The notes below the pieces were generated by a model. It worked only from the letters and a program-made list of their open reading frames with translations. It had not been told where the DNA came from and searched no databases. This document shows positions 1 to 10,283 of a DNA stretch of 64,000 bases, piece after piece. The stretch is from Phytopseudomonas dryadis (lineage in GTDB: Bacteria; Pseudomonadota; Gammaproteobacteria; Pseudomonadales; Pseudomonadaceae), in the NCBI RefSeq assembly GCF_004327355.1, contig NZ_QJUM01000011.1:110110-174109 (forward strand), written 5' to 3'. Within the stretch, counting starts at the first letter, position 1. Every line of letters starts with the position of its first letter. A program made the translations under genes and the position numbers.

Positions 1-968
1 TTGGCCCGTACCAGTTGATCATCACGGAAGCGCTCGCCGATAAGGATCAGCGACAGGGTGAACAAGCCACCGGCGCTGGCGCCGAACAGCACCAGCACGG
101 GCCATATGAGTGGCGTGTGCAGCAGGGCCGGAATGCCCAGGCTGGAACACAGCAGCACCACACCACAGCCACGGAACAGGGTGACCCGCGACATGCGGTC
201 GGCCAGCAGGCCGATGGGCAACTGCAAGGCCGCGTCGCCGACCACCACCACGCTGGCCATGAGCAGCGCCACTTCCTGGGTGAAGCCCTGGCGCAGGCCG
301 TAGATCGGCAACAAGGTCAGCATCATCGCTTCGAAGGCGGCGAACAGCATCACCGCCCAGGCGATCGCCGGCAGGCTGCGGCAGAAATCGAGCAAGCCGC
401 GCCCGGACGCGCTGTGGGCATCCACCCGGGGCGCGCCGGTACGGCCGATCAGCAGCGCGGAACCGCCGATCAGCAACGCCGTGCCGAACCAGAAACCGAG
501 ATCGCTGCGCGTGCCCAGCACACTGAGCAGCAAGGGGCCGCACAATTGGCTCAAGGCATAGCCGGTACCGTACAGCGCCACCAGCCGGCCGCGCCATTTC
601 TCCACGGCCAGTTGGTTGATCCAGCTTTCGCCGAGGATGAACACCACCGTCAGGGCCACGCCGAGAAGCAGGCGCAGCAGCACCCAAACCGCATAGTTCT
701 GCAGCAGCGCCAGCCCGGTCACCGAGACGGCGCCCATGAGCAGGCACAGCTGCATCAGACGCGGCGTGGCGCAACGCGCGGCCAGACGCCCGGCCAGCGA
801 TGCCCCGAGCAGCACGCCGACCGCCGGCGTCGCCGCCATCACGCCGATGGCGAACGAGCCGTAGCCCCAGCTCTCCAGGCGCAGCGATACCAGCGGCATG
901 GTCACACCCAGCGCCAGCCCGATACTGATCACCGCGGCACAGACGGCGAAATAGGTTTTCCAGTTCAT
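1..968 (-). CDS. MFS transporter, YcaD-like (3' end cut by window edge)
   Basis: The reverse strand has an open frame from an ATG at 968 to the window edge with no stop, so about 322 residues of the protein are visible and the C-terminus is missing. It begins MNWKTYFAVCAAVISIGLAL and continues as alternating hydrophobic segments and short basic loops, typical of a 12-helix major facilitator of the YcaD-like kind. The loop after helix 2 reads AGRLAARCATPRL, a plausible form of the conserved MFS loop. It lies downstream of kauB on the same strand, separated by a strong hairpin. In P. aeruginosa, as I recall, an MFS gene also lies beside kauB. The substrate cannot be read from sequence; a polyamine-related amine or amino acid is only a guess from context. 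Confidence 0.85.
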   Translation of the reverse strand, partial: MNWKTYFAVCAAVISIGLALGVTMPLVSLRLESWGYGSFAIGVMAATPAVGVLLGASLAGRLAARCATPRLMQLCLLMGAVSVTGLALLQNYAVWVLLRLLLGVALTVVFILGESWINQLAVEKWRGRLVALYGTGYALSQLCGPLLLSVLGTRSDLGFWFGTALLIGGSALLIGRTGAPRVDAHSASGRGLLDFCRSLPAIAWAVMLFAAFEAMMLTLLPIYGLRQGFTQEVALLMASVVVVGDAALQLPIGLLADRMSRVTLFRGCGVVLLCSSLGIPALLHTPLIWPVLVLFGASAGGLFTLSLILIGERFRDDQLVRA

Positions 969-981
969 GAAACGCTCGACA

Positions 982-1056
982 AAAAGCGCTGTAGGCTGGA
1001 AAGCTGGACGAAAAGCGCAATGCCCCTTCGTTCAGCCTCCAGCCTTCAGCGCTTTT
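982..1056 (-). terminator. Hairpin between kauB and the MFS gene
   Basis: Arms at 982-999 and 1039-1056 pair over 18 bp with one mismatch (AAAAGCGCTGTAGGCTGG against CCAGCCTTCAGCGCTTTT). Read on the reverse strand, the stem follows the kauB stop and ends in a T run. It is therefore a likely intrinsic terminator or attenuator that reduces read-through into the MFS gene. A related sequence (CAGCCTCCAGC, then CTTTCTCGTC) recurs between modA and modB. Confidence 0.75.
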
Positions 1057-1060
1057 CTCG

Positions 1061-2554
1061 TCAGAGCTTGATCCAGGTGGATTTCAGCTCGGTGTACTTG
1101 TCGAAGGCATGCAGCGACTTGTCGCGCCCATTGCCCGACTGCTTGAAGCCACCGAACGGCGCGGTCATGTCGCCACCGTCGTACTGGTTGACCCAGACGC
1201 TGCCGGCGCGCAAGGCGCGGGCGGTCAGGTGCGCCTTGGACAGATCGCCCGTCCACACCGCGGCCGCCAGGCCATAGACGGTGTCGTTGGCGATCTGCAC
1301 CGCCTGCTCGGCGCTGTCGAAACCGATCACCGACAGCACCGGCCCGAAGATTTCCTCGCGGGCGATGCGCATGGCGTTGGTCACGCCGTCGAAGATGGTC
1401 GGCTCGACATAGGTGCCGCCGGTCTCCTCCAGGGTACGCTTGCCACCGGCGACCAGCTTGGCGCCGTCGGCGTGTCCGGCTTCGATGTAACCGAGCACGG
1501 TGTTCATCTGCTGGGTATCGACCAGGGCCCCGACAGTGGTGTCCGGGTCCAGCGGGTTGCCGGCCTTCCAACCTTTCAGGGCCTCGATCACCAGGGGCAG
1601 GAAACTGTCCTTGATCGAGTTTTCCACCAGCAGGCGCGAGCCCGCGGTGCAGACCTCGCCCTGGTTGAAGGCGATGGCGCTGGCGGCGGCTTCGGCGGCG
1701 GCCTGCAGGTCCGGTGCGTCGGCGAAGACGATATTCGGGCTCTTGCCACCCGCCTCCAGCCACACGCGCTTCATGTTCGATTCGCCGGCATAGATCATCA
1801 GTTGCTTGGCGATCTTGGTGGAGCCGGTGAACACCAGGGTGTCGACGTCCATGTGCAGCGCGAGGGCCTTGCCAACCGTATGGCCGTGGCCAGGCAGGAC
1901 GTTGAACACGCCGGCTGGAATGCCGGCGTCCAGCGCCAGCTGGGCGATGCGGATCGCCGTCAGCGGCGACTTCTCGGACGGCTTGAGGATCACCGAGTTG
2001 CCGGTGGCCAGCGCCGGGCCGAGCTTCCAGCAGGCCATCATCAGCGGAAAGTTCCACGGCACGATGGCGGCCACCACGCCAACCGGCTCACGGGTGACGA
2101 GGCCAAGCTGATCATGGGGCGTCGGCGCCACTTCGTCATAGACCTTGTCGATCGCCTCGGCGCTCCAGCTGATGGCGTTGGCGGCGCCCGGAACGTCGAT
2201 GTCCAGGGAGTCGCTGATCGGCTTGCCCATGTCCAGGGTTTCCAGCAGCGCCAGTTCTTCGGCGTTTTCCAGCAGCAGTTCGGCGAAACGGATCATCTTC
2301 CGCTTGCGCTTGGCCGGGGCGATGCGCGACCAGACGCCGGCATCGAAGGCGGCGCGTGCGGACTTGACCGCCAGCTCGGCGTCGGCCAGGTCGCAACTGG
2401 CGACCTGGCCCAGCACGCGGCCATCCACGGGGCTGATGCAGTCGAAGGTTTCGCCGCTCCGGGCGGCCTGGTACTCGCCCTGCACGAAGGCGCGGGTTTC
2501 GATCTTCAGCTGCTTGGCGCGCTGTTCCCAGTCGGCACGAGTCAAACGGGTCAT
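1061..2554 (-). CDS. kauB: Gamma-glutamyl-gamma-aminobutyraldehyde dehydrogenase (KauB/PauC/PuuC)
   Basis: This NAD(P)-dependent aldehyde dehydrogenase oxidises 4-aminobutyraldehyde or gamma-glutamyl-aminobutyraldehyde in putrescine breakdown and acts in the cytoplasm. The 497-residue protein has the Asn motif PWNF (about 167-170), general base Glu267 in LEAGGKSPNIVF and catalytic Cys302 in NQGEVCTAG. The start MTRLTRADWEQRAKQLKIE was chosen over an upstream in-frame codon because GAGGAT lies just before it and it gives the usual family length. Sequence and length match P. aeruginosa KauB as I remember it. It sits divergently from a cupin gene and near the spu transport genes, and it would act after the transaminase SpuC or the PauB oxidase encoded in this window. 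Confidence 0.95.
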   Translation of the reverse strand: MTRLTRADWEQRAKQLKIETRAFVQGEYQAARSGETFDCISPVDGRVLGQVASCDLADAELAVKSARAAFDAGVWSRIAPAKRKRKMIRFAELLLENAEELALLETLDMGKPISDSLDIDVPGAANAISWSAEAIDKVYDEVAPTPHDQLGLVTREPVGVVAAIVPWNFPLMMACWKLGPALATGNSVILKPSEKSPLTAIRIAQLALDAGIPAGVFNVLPGHGHTVGKALALHMDVDTLVFTGSTKIAKQLMIYAGESNMKRVWLEAGGKSPNIVFADAPDLQAAAEAAASAIAFNQGEVCTAGSRLLVENSIKDSFLPLVIEALKGWKAGNPLDPDTTVGALVDTQQMNTVLGYIEAGHADGAKLVAGGKRTLEETGGTYVEPTIFDGVTNAMRIAREEIFGPVLSVIGFDSAEQAVQIANDTVYGLAAAVWTGDLSKAHLTARALRAGSVWVNQYDGGDMTAPFGGFKQSGNGRDKSLHAFDKYTELKSTWIKL

Positions 2555-2780
2555 TCGATCATCCTCAATAGTCGGTGAAGGCGCCTTGCACCCTGGATAG
2601 CCTGCCGGCCACACTAAACCAGCGCCGGTCGGATTTTCAATATTTTTGACAATTGCGGCCAATACCGCCTTGTCACGTTCGTTTTATTAAACATAGACTC
2701 GAAGCGATCGCTCCTTGCGGCCTGTACCGACGCCGGCGGTGCGCCGCATGCCCACCCACCGATCGACCACGGAAACGAGC

Positions 2781-3143
2781 ATGGATATCCAGACAATCGT
2801 CGATTTCGCCCAAAGCGCCAGCGCGGCGGAGCATTACCGGCCCGCTCCGGAAAAGATCCTCAAGGGCGACCCCGTCCAACAGGCACGCAACCATTACGGC
2901 AGCCCCTGCGGCCAATTCAACGCCGGCATCTGGGAAGGCGCCGTCGGGCAATGGACGGTGAACTACAGCGAGCACGAGTACTGCGAAATCCTCCAGGGGG
3001 TTTCCGTCCTGCGCGACCAGCAGGGCAACGCCAAGACGGTGCGCGCCGGTGATCGCTTCGTCATACCCGCCGGCTTCAGCGGCACCTGGGAAGTGCTGGA
3101 AGCCTGCCGCAAGGTGTATGTGATCTTCGAGCAGCAGCCCTAA
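2781..3143 (+). CDS. Small cupin-domain protein (DUF861-like)
   Basis: A 120-residue single-domain protein beginning MDIQTIVDFAQS. The second half shows cupin beta-barrel features: YSEHEYCEILQGVSVLRD, then a turn GDRFVIPAGFSGTWEVLE, ending VYVIFEQQ. This resembles the cupin_3 family of small sugar or ureidoglycine-type proteins whose biochemical role is usually unknown. The internal ATG at 2781 was chosen because upstream in-frame codons give a non-homologous Arg/Pro-rich extension. It is divergent from kauB with a 226-bp shared intergenic region, so it may be co-regulated with polyamine catabolism. That link is inference from position only. The 3' end carries a 13-bp tandem duplication that includes the stop codon. 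Confidence 0.8.
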   Translation: MDIQTIVDFAQSASAAEHYRPAPEKILKGDPVQQARNHYGSPCGQFNAGIWEGAVGQWTVNYSEHEYCEILQGVSVLRDQQGNAKTVRAGDRFVIPAGFSGTWEVLEACRKVYVIFEQQP

Positions 3144-3156
3144 GCAGCAGCCCTAA
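3131..3156 (+). repeat. 13-bp tandem duplication across the cupin stop codon
   Basis: GCAGCAGCCCTAA occurs twice back to back (3131-3143 and 3144-3156). The first copy contains the cupin stop codon TAA. It probably arose by slippage and does not change the protein. Confidence 0.85.
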
Positions 3157-3208
3157 GCAGCAAGCCTCAAGCTGGAAGCTAAAGCTTAGGTGTTACGCCT
3201 GAACCGCT
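3157..3208. repeat. Interspersed AAGCTT-rich intergenic repeat
   Basis: Sequence built on AAGCCTCAAGCTGGAAGCT follows the cupin gene. Positions 3189-3208 (GGTGTTACGCCTGAACCGCT) are the exact reverse complement of 39633-39652, showing that the element is dispersed and inverted. Related AAGCTTGAAGCTTG sequences occur at 26653-26733, 39611-39690 and 48981-49011. Confidence 0.7.
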
Positions 3209-3278
3209 ACTGCCTTCATCGACGCCAATGCCCGCCTCTGCGTCTGCAGGGCGGGTATTGGCGGCCATGCGAGCGACC

Positions 3279-4172
3279 TCAGTCGAGCGGTTTCGGCGCC
3301 GGACGACGGCTGTCGAGCACCTGCTGCCAGCTGGGATTGCTGCTCTCTTCCATGACCTGCTCGATGGCCTTCTTGCGCTTCTCCTCGGCGCGATGGGCGA
3401 AGAACCACACCAGGAAGGTGGCGAACGACACCGCCAGCAGAATCAGGCTCGCCACGGCGTTGATTTCCGGTTTCACGCCCAGGCGCACGGCCGAGAAGAC
3501 TTCCATGGGCAGGGTGGTGGAACCGGGTCCGGAGACGAAGCTGGCCAGCACCAGATCGTCCAGCGACAGGGCGAAGGACATCATGCCGCCGGCCGCCAGC
3601 GACGGCGCGATCATCGGAATGGTGATCAGGAAGAACACCTTCCAGGGCCGCGCGCCGAGATCCATGGCGGCTTCCTCGATGGACAGGTCCAGCTCGCGCA
3701 GGCGCGCCGACACCACCACCGCCACGTAGGCCGAGCAGAAGGTGGTGTGGGCGATCCAGATGGTCATCAGCCCACGCTCCGCGGGCCAGCCGATCAGTTG
3801 CGCCATGGCCACGAACAGCAGCAGCAGCGACAGGCCGGTGATCACTTCGGGCATGACCAGCGGTGCGGTGACCAGGCCGCCGAACAGGGTGCGCCCCTTG
3901 AAACGGTTGATCCGGGTCAGCACGAAAGCCGCCAGCGTACCCAGCGCCACGGCGGCGATCGCCGTGTAGCAGGCGATTTCCAGGGAACGCCATACCGCGC
4001 TCATCAGCTGCCGGTTGTCGAGCAGCCCGACGTACCATTTCACCGACCAGCCACCCCACACCGTCACCAGCCGCGAGGCATTGAACGAGTAGATCACCAG
4101 GATCAGCATCGGCAGGTAGATGAACGCGAAGCCGACCCAGAGCATGAAAGTGGAGAAACGGAAGTTTTTCAT
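3279..4172 (-). CDS. spuH: Polyamine ABC transporter permease SpuH/PotI
   Basis: One of the two inner-membrane permeases of the putrescine/spermidine importer. It is 297 residues with about six hydrophobic helices. The permease EAA loop, which contacts the ATPase, reads EEAAMDLGARPWKVFFLITIP. The N-terminus is MKNFRFSTFMLWVGFAFIYL. The start at 4172 is supported by GGAGGGG about six bases upstream. An in-frame GTG further upstream (4238) lies in a duplicated piece of spuG and is less likely. It is the last gene of the spu operon. Its ATG overlaps the stop of a 29-codon ORF that separates it from spuG, which is unusual. Confidence 0.95.
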   Translation of the reverse strand: MKNFRFSTFMLWVGFAFIYLPMLILVIYSFNASRLVTVWGGWSVKWYVGLLDNRQLMSAVWRSLEIACYTAIAAVALGTLAAFVLTRINRFKGRTLFGGLVTAPLVMPEVITGLSLLLLFVAMAQLIGWPAERGLMTIWIAHTTFCSAYVAVVVSARLRELDLSIEEAAMDLGARPWKVFFLITIPMIAPSLAAGGMMSFALSLDDLVLASFVSGPGSTTLPMEVFSAVRLGVKPEINAVASLILLAVSFATFLVWFFAHRAEEKRKKAIEQVMEESSNPSWQQVLDSRRPAPKPLD

Positions 4173-4258
4173 GCCCGCCCCTCCATCTCTTTGGCCCGGC
4201 TCTTGGATGGAAAGCCTGTTGAACAGAATGATGGGCACACGACGAGAATATGACTCAT
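4169..4258 (-). CDS. 29-codon mini-ORF between spuG and spuH, formed by a partial spuG duplication
   Basis: This short frame starts at the ATG that overlaps the spuG stop (ATGA, 4255-4258) and ends at a TGA that overlaps the spuH start (ATGA, 4169-4172). It begins MSHILVVC and ends AKEMEGRA, identical to the C-terminus of SpuG. DNA at 4169-4238 is a diverged copy of the spuG 3' end (4255-4311), with about 13 extra bases near 4203-4215. The likely history is a tandem duplication of the spuG/spuH junction that left a coupling ORF between the two permeases. Whether the peptide is made or useful is unknown. Confidence 0.45.
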   Translation of the reverse strand: MSHILVVCPSFCSTGFPSKSRAKEMEGRA

Positions 4259-5163
4259 GCCCTGCCCTCCATCTCTTTCGCCTGGTTCTTGTTGAAGAGA
4301 ATGATGGGCACCAGCAGGATCGCCAGCATTACCACCGCCAGCGCCGAGGCCACCGGCCAGTCGCGGTTGTTGAAGAATTCCTGCCACAACACCTTGCCGA
4401 TCATCAGGGTCTCCGGGCCGCCGAGCAGTTCGGGGATGACGAACTCGCCCACCACCGGAATGAACACCAGCATGCAGCCGGCGATGATGCCGTTCTTCGA
4501 CAGCGGCACGGTGATCTTCCAGAAGCTGTTGAAGTTGCTCGAACCCAGATCCGACGCCGCCTCCAGCAGGCTCTGATCGTGCTTCACCAGGTTGGCGAAC
4601 AGCGGCAGGATCATGAACGGCAGGTACGAATAGACGATACCGATGTACACCGCGGTATTGGTGTTGAGGATCTGCAGCGGCGAATCGATCAGGCCGATGC
4701 TCTGCAGGAAGCCATTGAGCAGACCGTTGTTGCTGAGGATGCCCATCCAGGCATAGACGCGGATCAGGATCGCGGTCCAGGTCGGCATCATCACCAACAG
4801 CAGCAATACCGTCTGGGTTTCCTTCTTCGCGCGGGCGATGGCGTAGGCCATCGGATAGCCGATCAACAGGCAGACCAGGGTGCTGAAAAAGGCGATCTTC
4901 AACGAGCCGAGGTAGGCCGCCAGGTACAGCTCATCTTCGCTGAGGAAGATGTAGTTGCCCAGGTTCAGCACCACCGACAGGCTGTTGTCCACCCAGGTGT
5001 AGATCTCGGTATAGGGCGGAATCGCCACGTCGGCTTCGGCGAAACTGATCTTCAGCACGATGACGAACGGCAACAGGAAGAACAGGAACAGCCAGATGAA
5101 GGGGATGCCGATCACAAGGTGTCGGCCGTTGGGCATACGCTTGGTCAGGCTGGACATCTTCAT
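4255..5163 (-). CDS. spuG: Polyamine ABC transporter permease SpuG/PotH
   Basis: The second inner-membrane permease of the SpuDEFGH importer, 302 residues. It starts MKMSSLTKRMPNGRHLVIGI, followed by a strongly hydrophobic first helix. The cytoplasmic EAA loop reads LLEAASDLGSSNFNSFWKIT. Its length and conserved blocks (PPYTEIYTW, MMPTWTAILIRVYAWMGI) match PotH. The start overlaps the spuF stop by four bases (ATGA), indicating translational coupling of permease to ATPase. Its last codons (AKEMEGRA) are repeated in the mini-ORF that follows. Confidence 0.95.
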   Translation of the reverse strand: MKMSSLTKRMPNGRHLVIGIPFIWLFLFFLLPFVIVLKISFAEADVAIPPYTEIYTWVDNSLSVVLNLGNYIFLSEDELYLAAYLGSLKIAFFSTLVCLLIGYPMAYAIARAKKETQTVLLLLVMMPTWTAILIRVYAWMGILSNNGLLNGFLQSIGLIDSPLQILNTNTAVYIGIVYSYLPFMILPLFANLVKHDQSLLEAASDLGSSNFNSFWKITVPLSKNGIIAGCMLVFIPVVGEFVIPELLGGPETLMIGKVLWQEFFNNRDWPVASALAVVMLAILLVPIILFNKNQAKEMEGRA

Positions 5164-6314
5164 GACTGCAACACCACGCCGCTGTCGTCTTCCCAGAACA
5201 CCACCACCGGCTCATCCCAGGTCGGCCGCTTGCCACGGCGCTCGGCGTTGGCGATGAAGCACTGCACCACCTGGCCCGAGCTCAGCTTCACGTAGTACAC
5301 CGAGTGACCGCCGAGGTAGGCGATGTCGTGCACGGTGCCGTTGCTCCAGTTGTAGTCCGGGTGCTCGTGATCGCCCGGCAACTGCGTGGCCATCAGCAGC
5401 TTTTCCGGGCGCAGGGCGTAGGTCACCCGGGTTTCCTGGGCGCGGGTGGTGATGCCGTGACCGATGTAGATCGGCCTGTCCAACTGCGGGCAGTTGATCA
5501 CCGCATGGTCGGCGTCGTCGGTGACGATCTCGCCATCGAACAGGTTGACGTTGCCGATGAACTCGCAGACCAGGCGACTGGCCGGCGTTTCGTAGATGTC
5601 GATGGGGCTGCCGATCTGGGCGATCCAGCCCAGGTGCATGATGGCGATGCGCTGGGCCATGGTCATGGCCTCTTCCTGGTCGTGGGTCACCATCACGCAG
5701 GTCACGCCGACCCGCTCGATGATCTCGACCAGCTCAAGCTGCATCTGCGAGCGCAGCTTCTTGTCCAGCGCGCCCATCGGCTCGTCGAGCAACAGCAGCT
5801 TGGGCTTCTTCGCCAGCGAACGGGCCAGGGCCACGCGCTGACGCTGACCACCGGAGAGTTGATGGGGCTTGCGCTTGGCGTACTGGCTCATCTGCACCAG
5901 CTTGAGCATCTCGCTCACCCGCGCGTCGATCTCCTCCCTGGGCAGCTTGTCCTGCTTGAGGCCGAAGGCGATGTTGTCGGCCACGCTCATGTGCGGGAAC
6001 AGCGCGTAGGACTGGAACATCATGTTGATCGGCCGCTCGTAGGGCGGCATGTCGGTAATGTCCTGGCCGTCGAGGAAGATGCGCCCCTCGGTCGGTCGCT
6101 CGAAGCCGGCGAGCATGCGCAACAGGGTCGACTTGCCCGAACCGGAGCCGCCGAGCAGGGCGAAGATCTCGCCCTTGTTGATGGTCAGCGAGACATCGTC
6201 GACGGCGACCGTCTCGTCGAACTTCTTGGTCACGCGCTCGATCTTGACCAGCACCTCTTTCGGTTGCTGACTCCCCTCGAGAACCTTCTTATAGGCACTG
6301 GAAGCAACTGCCAT
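5160..6314 (-). CDS. spuF: Polyamine ABC transporter ATP-binding protein SpuF/PotG
   Basis: The cytoplasmic ATPase that powers polyamine uptake, 384 residues. Visible motifs are Walker A GGSGSGKST, Q-loop in MMFQSYALFPHM, signature [15 protein letters not shown], Walker B KLLLLDEPMGALD and switch His in [10 protein letters not shown]. The C-terminal third is a TOBE-type regulatory domain. The ATG at 6314 has GGGAG eight bases upstream; a TTG six bases earlier would be too close to it. A GC-rich hairpin lies between spuE and this gene, while the downstream overlap with spuG is tight, so spuFGH look like one translational unit. Confidence 0.95.
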   Translation of the reverse strand: MAVASSAYKKVLEGSQQPKEVLVKIERVTKKFDETVAVDDVSLTINKGEIFALLGGSGSGKSTLLRMLAGFERPTEGRIFLDGQDITDMPPYERPINMMFQSYALFPHMSVADNIAFGLKQDKLPREEIDARVSEMLKLVQMSQYAKRKPHQLSGGQRQRVALARSLAKKPKLLLLDEPMGALDKKLRSQMQLELVEIIERVGVTCVMVTHDQEEAMTMAQRIAIMHLGWIAQIGSPIDIYETPASRLVCEFIGNVNLFDGEIVTDDADHAVINCPQLDRPIYIGHGITTRAQETRVTYALRPEKLLMATQLPGDHEHPDYNWSNGTVHDIAYLGGHSVYYVKLSSGQVVQCFIANAERRGKRPTWDEPVVVFWEDDSGVVLQS

Positions 6315-6340
6315 TACCAAAACTCCCGCAAGAAAAATGA

Positions 6341-6360
6341 CGCCCGGCCTGGGCCGGGCG
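6341..6360 (-). terminator. Hairpin between spuE and spuF
   Basis: Arms CGCCCGGCC (6341-6349) and GGCCGGGCG (6352-6360) pair perfectly. On the reverse strand the stem is followed by TCATTTTTC. It is a likely partial terminator or RNA-stabilising structure that would keep binding-protein transcripts in excess of the ATPase and permease transcripts. Confidence 0.6.
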
Positions 6361-6369
6361 CTACTGGTT

Positions 6370-7488
<1,119 letters not shown>

Positions 7489-7574
7489 TCAGCGGCTGTC
7501 AGGCAGCCGCCGACACCCCGCGATTGAAATAGGCGCACGACATCGTCGCAGCGCGCACCGGGCGGCGATCCGCC

Positions 7575-7627
7575 CATGGCCCCGCCCGGGGCCATGACAA
7601 CACCCGCGGCGGGCCAGGCCGCCGCGG
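7575..7627 (-). promoter_or_regulatory. Double hairpin between spuD and spuE
   Basis: Two perfect stems stand in tandem: CATGGCCCCG/CGGGGCCATG (7575-7584 and 7587-7596) and CCGCGGCGG/CCGCCGCGG (7604-7612 and 7619-7627). There is no T run, so an RNA-stability or processing role for the upstream spuD message is more likely than termination. Confidence 0.6.
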
Positions 7628-7639
7628 AGGTTGCCGCAC

Positions 7640-8740
7640 TCAGCGGCCGGACTTGATCTTGGTCCAGCTGCGGGTCATGGCGCGCTGGGCTGCCGGCGGC
7701 AGATCCGGGAAGGCGTACAGCTTGGCCATGGTTTCCTCGCTCGGGTAGATGCCCGGGTCGTTGCGGATGGCCTCGTCGACCAGCTCCGTGGCCTTGGCGT
7801 TGCCGTTGGGGAACTGCACCTCGTTGGTGATCTCGGCCATGATCTCCGGCTGCATCAGGAAGTTCATGAAGGCGTAGGCCGACTCCACGTTTTCCGCGTC
7901 GGCCGGGATGGCCACCATGTCGAAGAAGGTACCGGCCCCTTCCTTCGGAATGTTGTAGGCCACCTCGACCTTGCCGCCGGCCTCTTCGGCACGGGACTTG
8001 GCCTGGTACACGTCGCCCGAGTAGCCCACCGCCACGCAGAGGTTGCCGTTGGCCAGGTCGGAGATGTACTTGGAGGAATGGAAGTAGGTGATCGACGGAC
8101 GGATCTTGAGGAACAGGTCCTCGGCTTCCTTGAGCTGCTTCGGATCGGTGCTGGTCGGCTCATGGCCCAGGTACTGCAGGGCGATCGGCAGGACCTCGGT
8201 CGGCGAGTCGAGGAAGGACACGCCGCAGGACTTCAGCTTCTCGATGTTCTCCGGCTTGAACAGCAGGTCCCAGGAGTCGACTGGGGCGTTCTCGCCCAGC
8301 ACGGCCTTGACCTTCTCCGGGTTGAAGCCGATGCCGATCGAGCCCCACATGTAGGGGAAGGCGTACTGGTTGCCCGGATCGCTGACCTCGACGGTCTTGA
8401 GCAGGGCGGTATCCAGGTTCTGCCAGTTCGGCAGCTTGGACTTGTCCAGCGGCTGATAGACCTTGGCCTTGATGTGCTTGGCCAGGAAGTTGTTCGACGG
8501 CACCACGATGTCGTAGCCGGACTTGCCGGCGAACAGCTTGGCTTCCAGGGTCTCGTTGGAATCGAAGACGTCGTAGACGACCTTGATGCCGGTCTCCTTG
8601 GTGAACTTGGCCACGGTGTCCGCCGCGATGTAGTCCGACCAGTTGTAGACGTTCAATACCTTGCTATCTGCCTGCGCCATACCGGCCACGCTAGCGGCCA
8701 GCGTCACGGCCAGCAGTGTCTTGCCGAAGGTCTTGATCAT
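7640..8740 (-). CDS. spuD: Periplasmic putrescine-binding protein SpuD (PotF family)
   Basis: A periplasmic receptor of the SpuDEFGH importer, 366 residues, with signal peptide [20 protein letters not shown] ending near AQA. Conserved ligand-pocket blocks are [32 protein letters not shown] and [13 protein letters not shown], and the C-terminus is [12 protein letters not shown]. It aligns closely from memory with P. aeruginosa SpuD (367 residues). The ATG at 8740 was chosen because GGAG lies nine bases upstream; an ATG at 8755 lacks a ribosome site. It is followed by spuE, giving two receptors for one set of permeases and ATPase. Confidence 0.95.
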   Translation of the reverse strand: MIKTFGKTLLAVTLAASVAGMAQADSKVLNVYNWSDYIAADTVAKFTKETGIKVVYDVFDSNETLEAKLFAGKSGYDIVVPSNNFLAKHIKAKVYQPLDKSKLPNWQNLDTALLKTVEVSDPGNQYAFPYMWGSIGIGFNPEKVKAVLGENAPVDSWDLLFKPENIEKLKSCGVSFLDSPTEVLPIALQYLGHEPTSTDPKQLKEAEDLFLKIRPSITYFHSSKYISDLANGNLCVAVGYSGDVYQAKSRAEEAGGKVEVAYNIPKEGAGTFFDMVAIPADAENVESAYAFMNFLMQPEIMAEITNEVQFPNGNAKATELVDEAIRNDPGIYPSEETMAKLYAFPDLPPAAQRAMTRSWTKIKSGR

Positions 8741-8847
8741 GCGGTTCAGCTCCATTTGTCATGTTGAGTATCCGGCTCGCGCTACCCTGGCGACGCGATG
8801 CCGGTGGCCGGCGCAGTCTGGCCGAGAAGCGGCGTGCCGCTCAAGCC

Positions 8848-10218
8848 TCAAGCCAGTAAAGCACGGGCGGTGAGATCCAGGCAGTGGCGCGCCTTTTCCA
8901 CCAGTTCGTCGATTTCAGCCTGGCTGATCACCAGGGGCGGCGAAATGATCATGGTGTCGCCCACGGCGCGCATGATCAGGCCGTTATCGAAGCAGTGACC
9001 GCGGCAGATCATACCGGCCGCCTTGTCACTCGGATAACGCTCGCGCGTCTGCTTGTTCTTCACCAGTTCGATGGCGCCGAGCATGCCGATACCGCGCACT
9101 TCGCCCACCAGCGGGTGATCCGCCAGTTCGCGCAATCGCCTCTGCAAATAGGGTGCCGTTTCCGCCTTGACCCGCTCGACGATTTTCTCCTCGCGCAGGA
9201 TGCGAATGTTCTCCAGCGCCACCGCCGCCGCCACCGGATGCCCGGAATAGGTGAAGCCGTGGTTGAAATCGCCACCCTCGTTGAGCACCTCGACGATCTC
9301 GTCACGCACCACCAGTCCGCCCATGGGCACGTAGCCGGAGGTCAGGCCCTTGGCGATGGTCATCATGTCCGGCGTATTGCCGAAGAAATCGCTGCCGAAC
9401 CATTCGCCGGTACGGCCGAAACCACAGATGACCTCATCGGCGACGAACAGGATCTCGTACCTGGCGAGGATCTCGCGCACCTTCGGCCAGTAGCTGTCCG
9501 GGGGGATGATCACGCCACCGGCGCCCTGGATCGGCTCGGCGATAAAGGCCGCCACGTTCTCCTCGCCGACCTCGAGGATCTTCTTCTCCAGTTGCTCGGC
9601 CGCCCAGATGCCGAAGGCTTCCGGGGTCATGTCGCCACCCTCGCCGAACCAGTATGGCTGGGCGATGTGCACGATGCCCGGGATCGGCAGGCCGCCCTGT
9701 TCATGCATCCCCTTCATGCCGCCGAGGCTGGCACCGGCCACGGTGGAGCCGTGGTAGCCGTTCTCGCGGGCAATGATGACCTGCTTGCCCGGCTTGCCCT
9801 TGAGCGCCCAGTAATGGCGCACCATACGCAGCATGGTGTCGTTGCCTTCGGAGCCGGAACCGGTGAAGAACACATGGTTCATGCCCGCCGGGGTCAGCTC
9901 GGCGATCGCCTTGGCCAGTTCCAGCGCCGGCGGCGTGGCGGTCTGGAAGAACAGGTTGTAGTAGGGCAGTTCCTGCATCTGCCGCGAGGCCGCGTCGGCC
10001 AGCTCCTTGCGTCCGTAACCGATGGCCACGCACCACAGACCGGCCATGGCGTCGAGGATCTTGTTCCCCTCGCTGTCCCACAGGTACACACCATCGGCGC
10101 GGGTGATGATGCGCGGGCCTTTTTCGCCCAGCTGCTTGAAATCGCTGAATGGCGCCAGGTGATGGTCGCGGCTCATGGCCTGCCATTCACGGGTTTTCGG
10201 GTTGTTCGGGTTGCTCAT
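8848..10218 (-). CDS. spuC: Polyamine:pyruvate aminotransferase SpuC
   Basis: A class III PLP-dependent aminotransferase of 456 residues that moves an amino group from putrescine, cadaverine or spermidine to pyruvate, giving the aminoaldehyde used by KauB. The PLP-binding Lys290 lies in [15 protein letters not shown]. The cofactor-phosphate motif GSGSEGND (about 120-127) and [14 protein letters not shown] (about 258-271) are clear. The start ATG at 10218 has GAGG in good position; a GTG six bases upstream is less likely. It is the third gene of spuABCDEFGH, between the ligase SpuB and the receptor SpuD, so it offers a transamination route parallel to gamma-glutamylation. Confidence 0.95.
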   Translation of the reverse strand: MSNPNNPKTREWQAMSRDHHLAPFSDFKQLGEKGPRIITRADGVYLWDSEGNKILDAMAGLWCVAIGYGRKELADAASRQMQELPYYNLFFQTATPPALELAKAIAELTPAGMNHVFFTGSGSEGNDTMLRMVRHYWALKGKPGKQVIIARENGYHGSTVAGASLGGMKGMHEQGGLPIPGIVHIAQPYWFGEGGDMTPEAFGIWAAEQLEKKILEVGEENVAAFIAEPIQGAGGVIIPPDSYWPKVREILARYEILFVADEVICGFGRTGEWFGSDFFGNTPDMMTIAKGLTSGYVPMGGLVVRDEIVEVLNEGGDFNHGFTYSGHPVAAAVALENIRILREEKIVERVKAETAPYLQRRLRELADHPLVGEVRGIGMLGAIELVKNKQTRERYPSDKAAGMICRGHCFDNGLIMRAVGDTMIISPPLVISQAEIDELVEKARHCLDLTARALLA

Positions 10219-10283
10219 ATCCACCTCAAGAAATGCACACCATTATCGGCAGCCGGGCGAAGCGCGCGCCGGCTCCCGCTCGA

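Noticed and set aside
4173..4238. Upstream GTG start for spuH
   Set aside because: It would add residues encoded by the duplicated spuG tail. The ATG at 4172 has the better ribosome site and family length.
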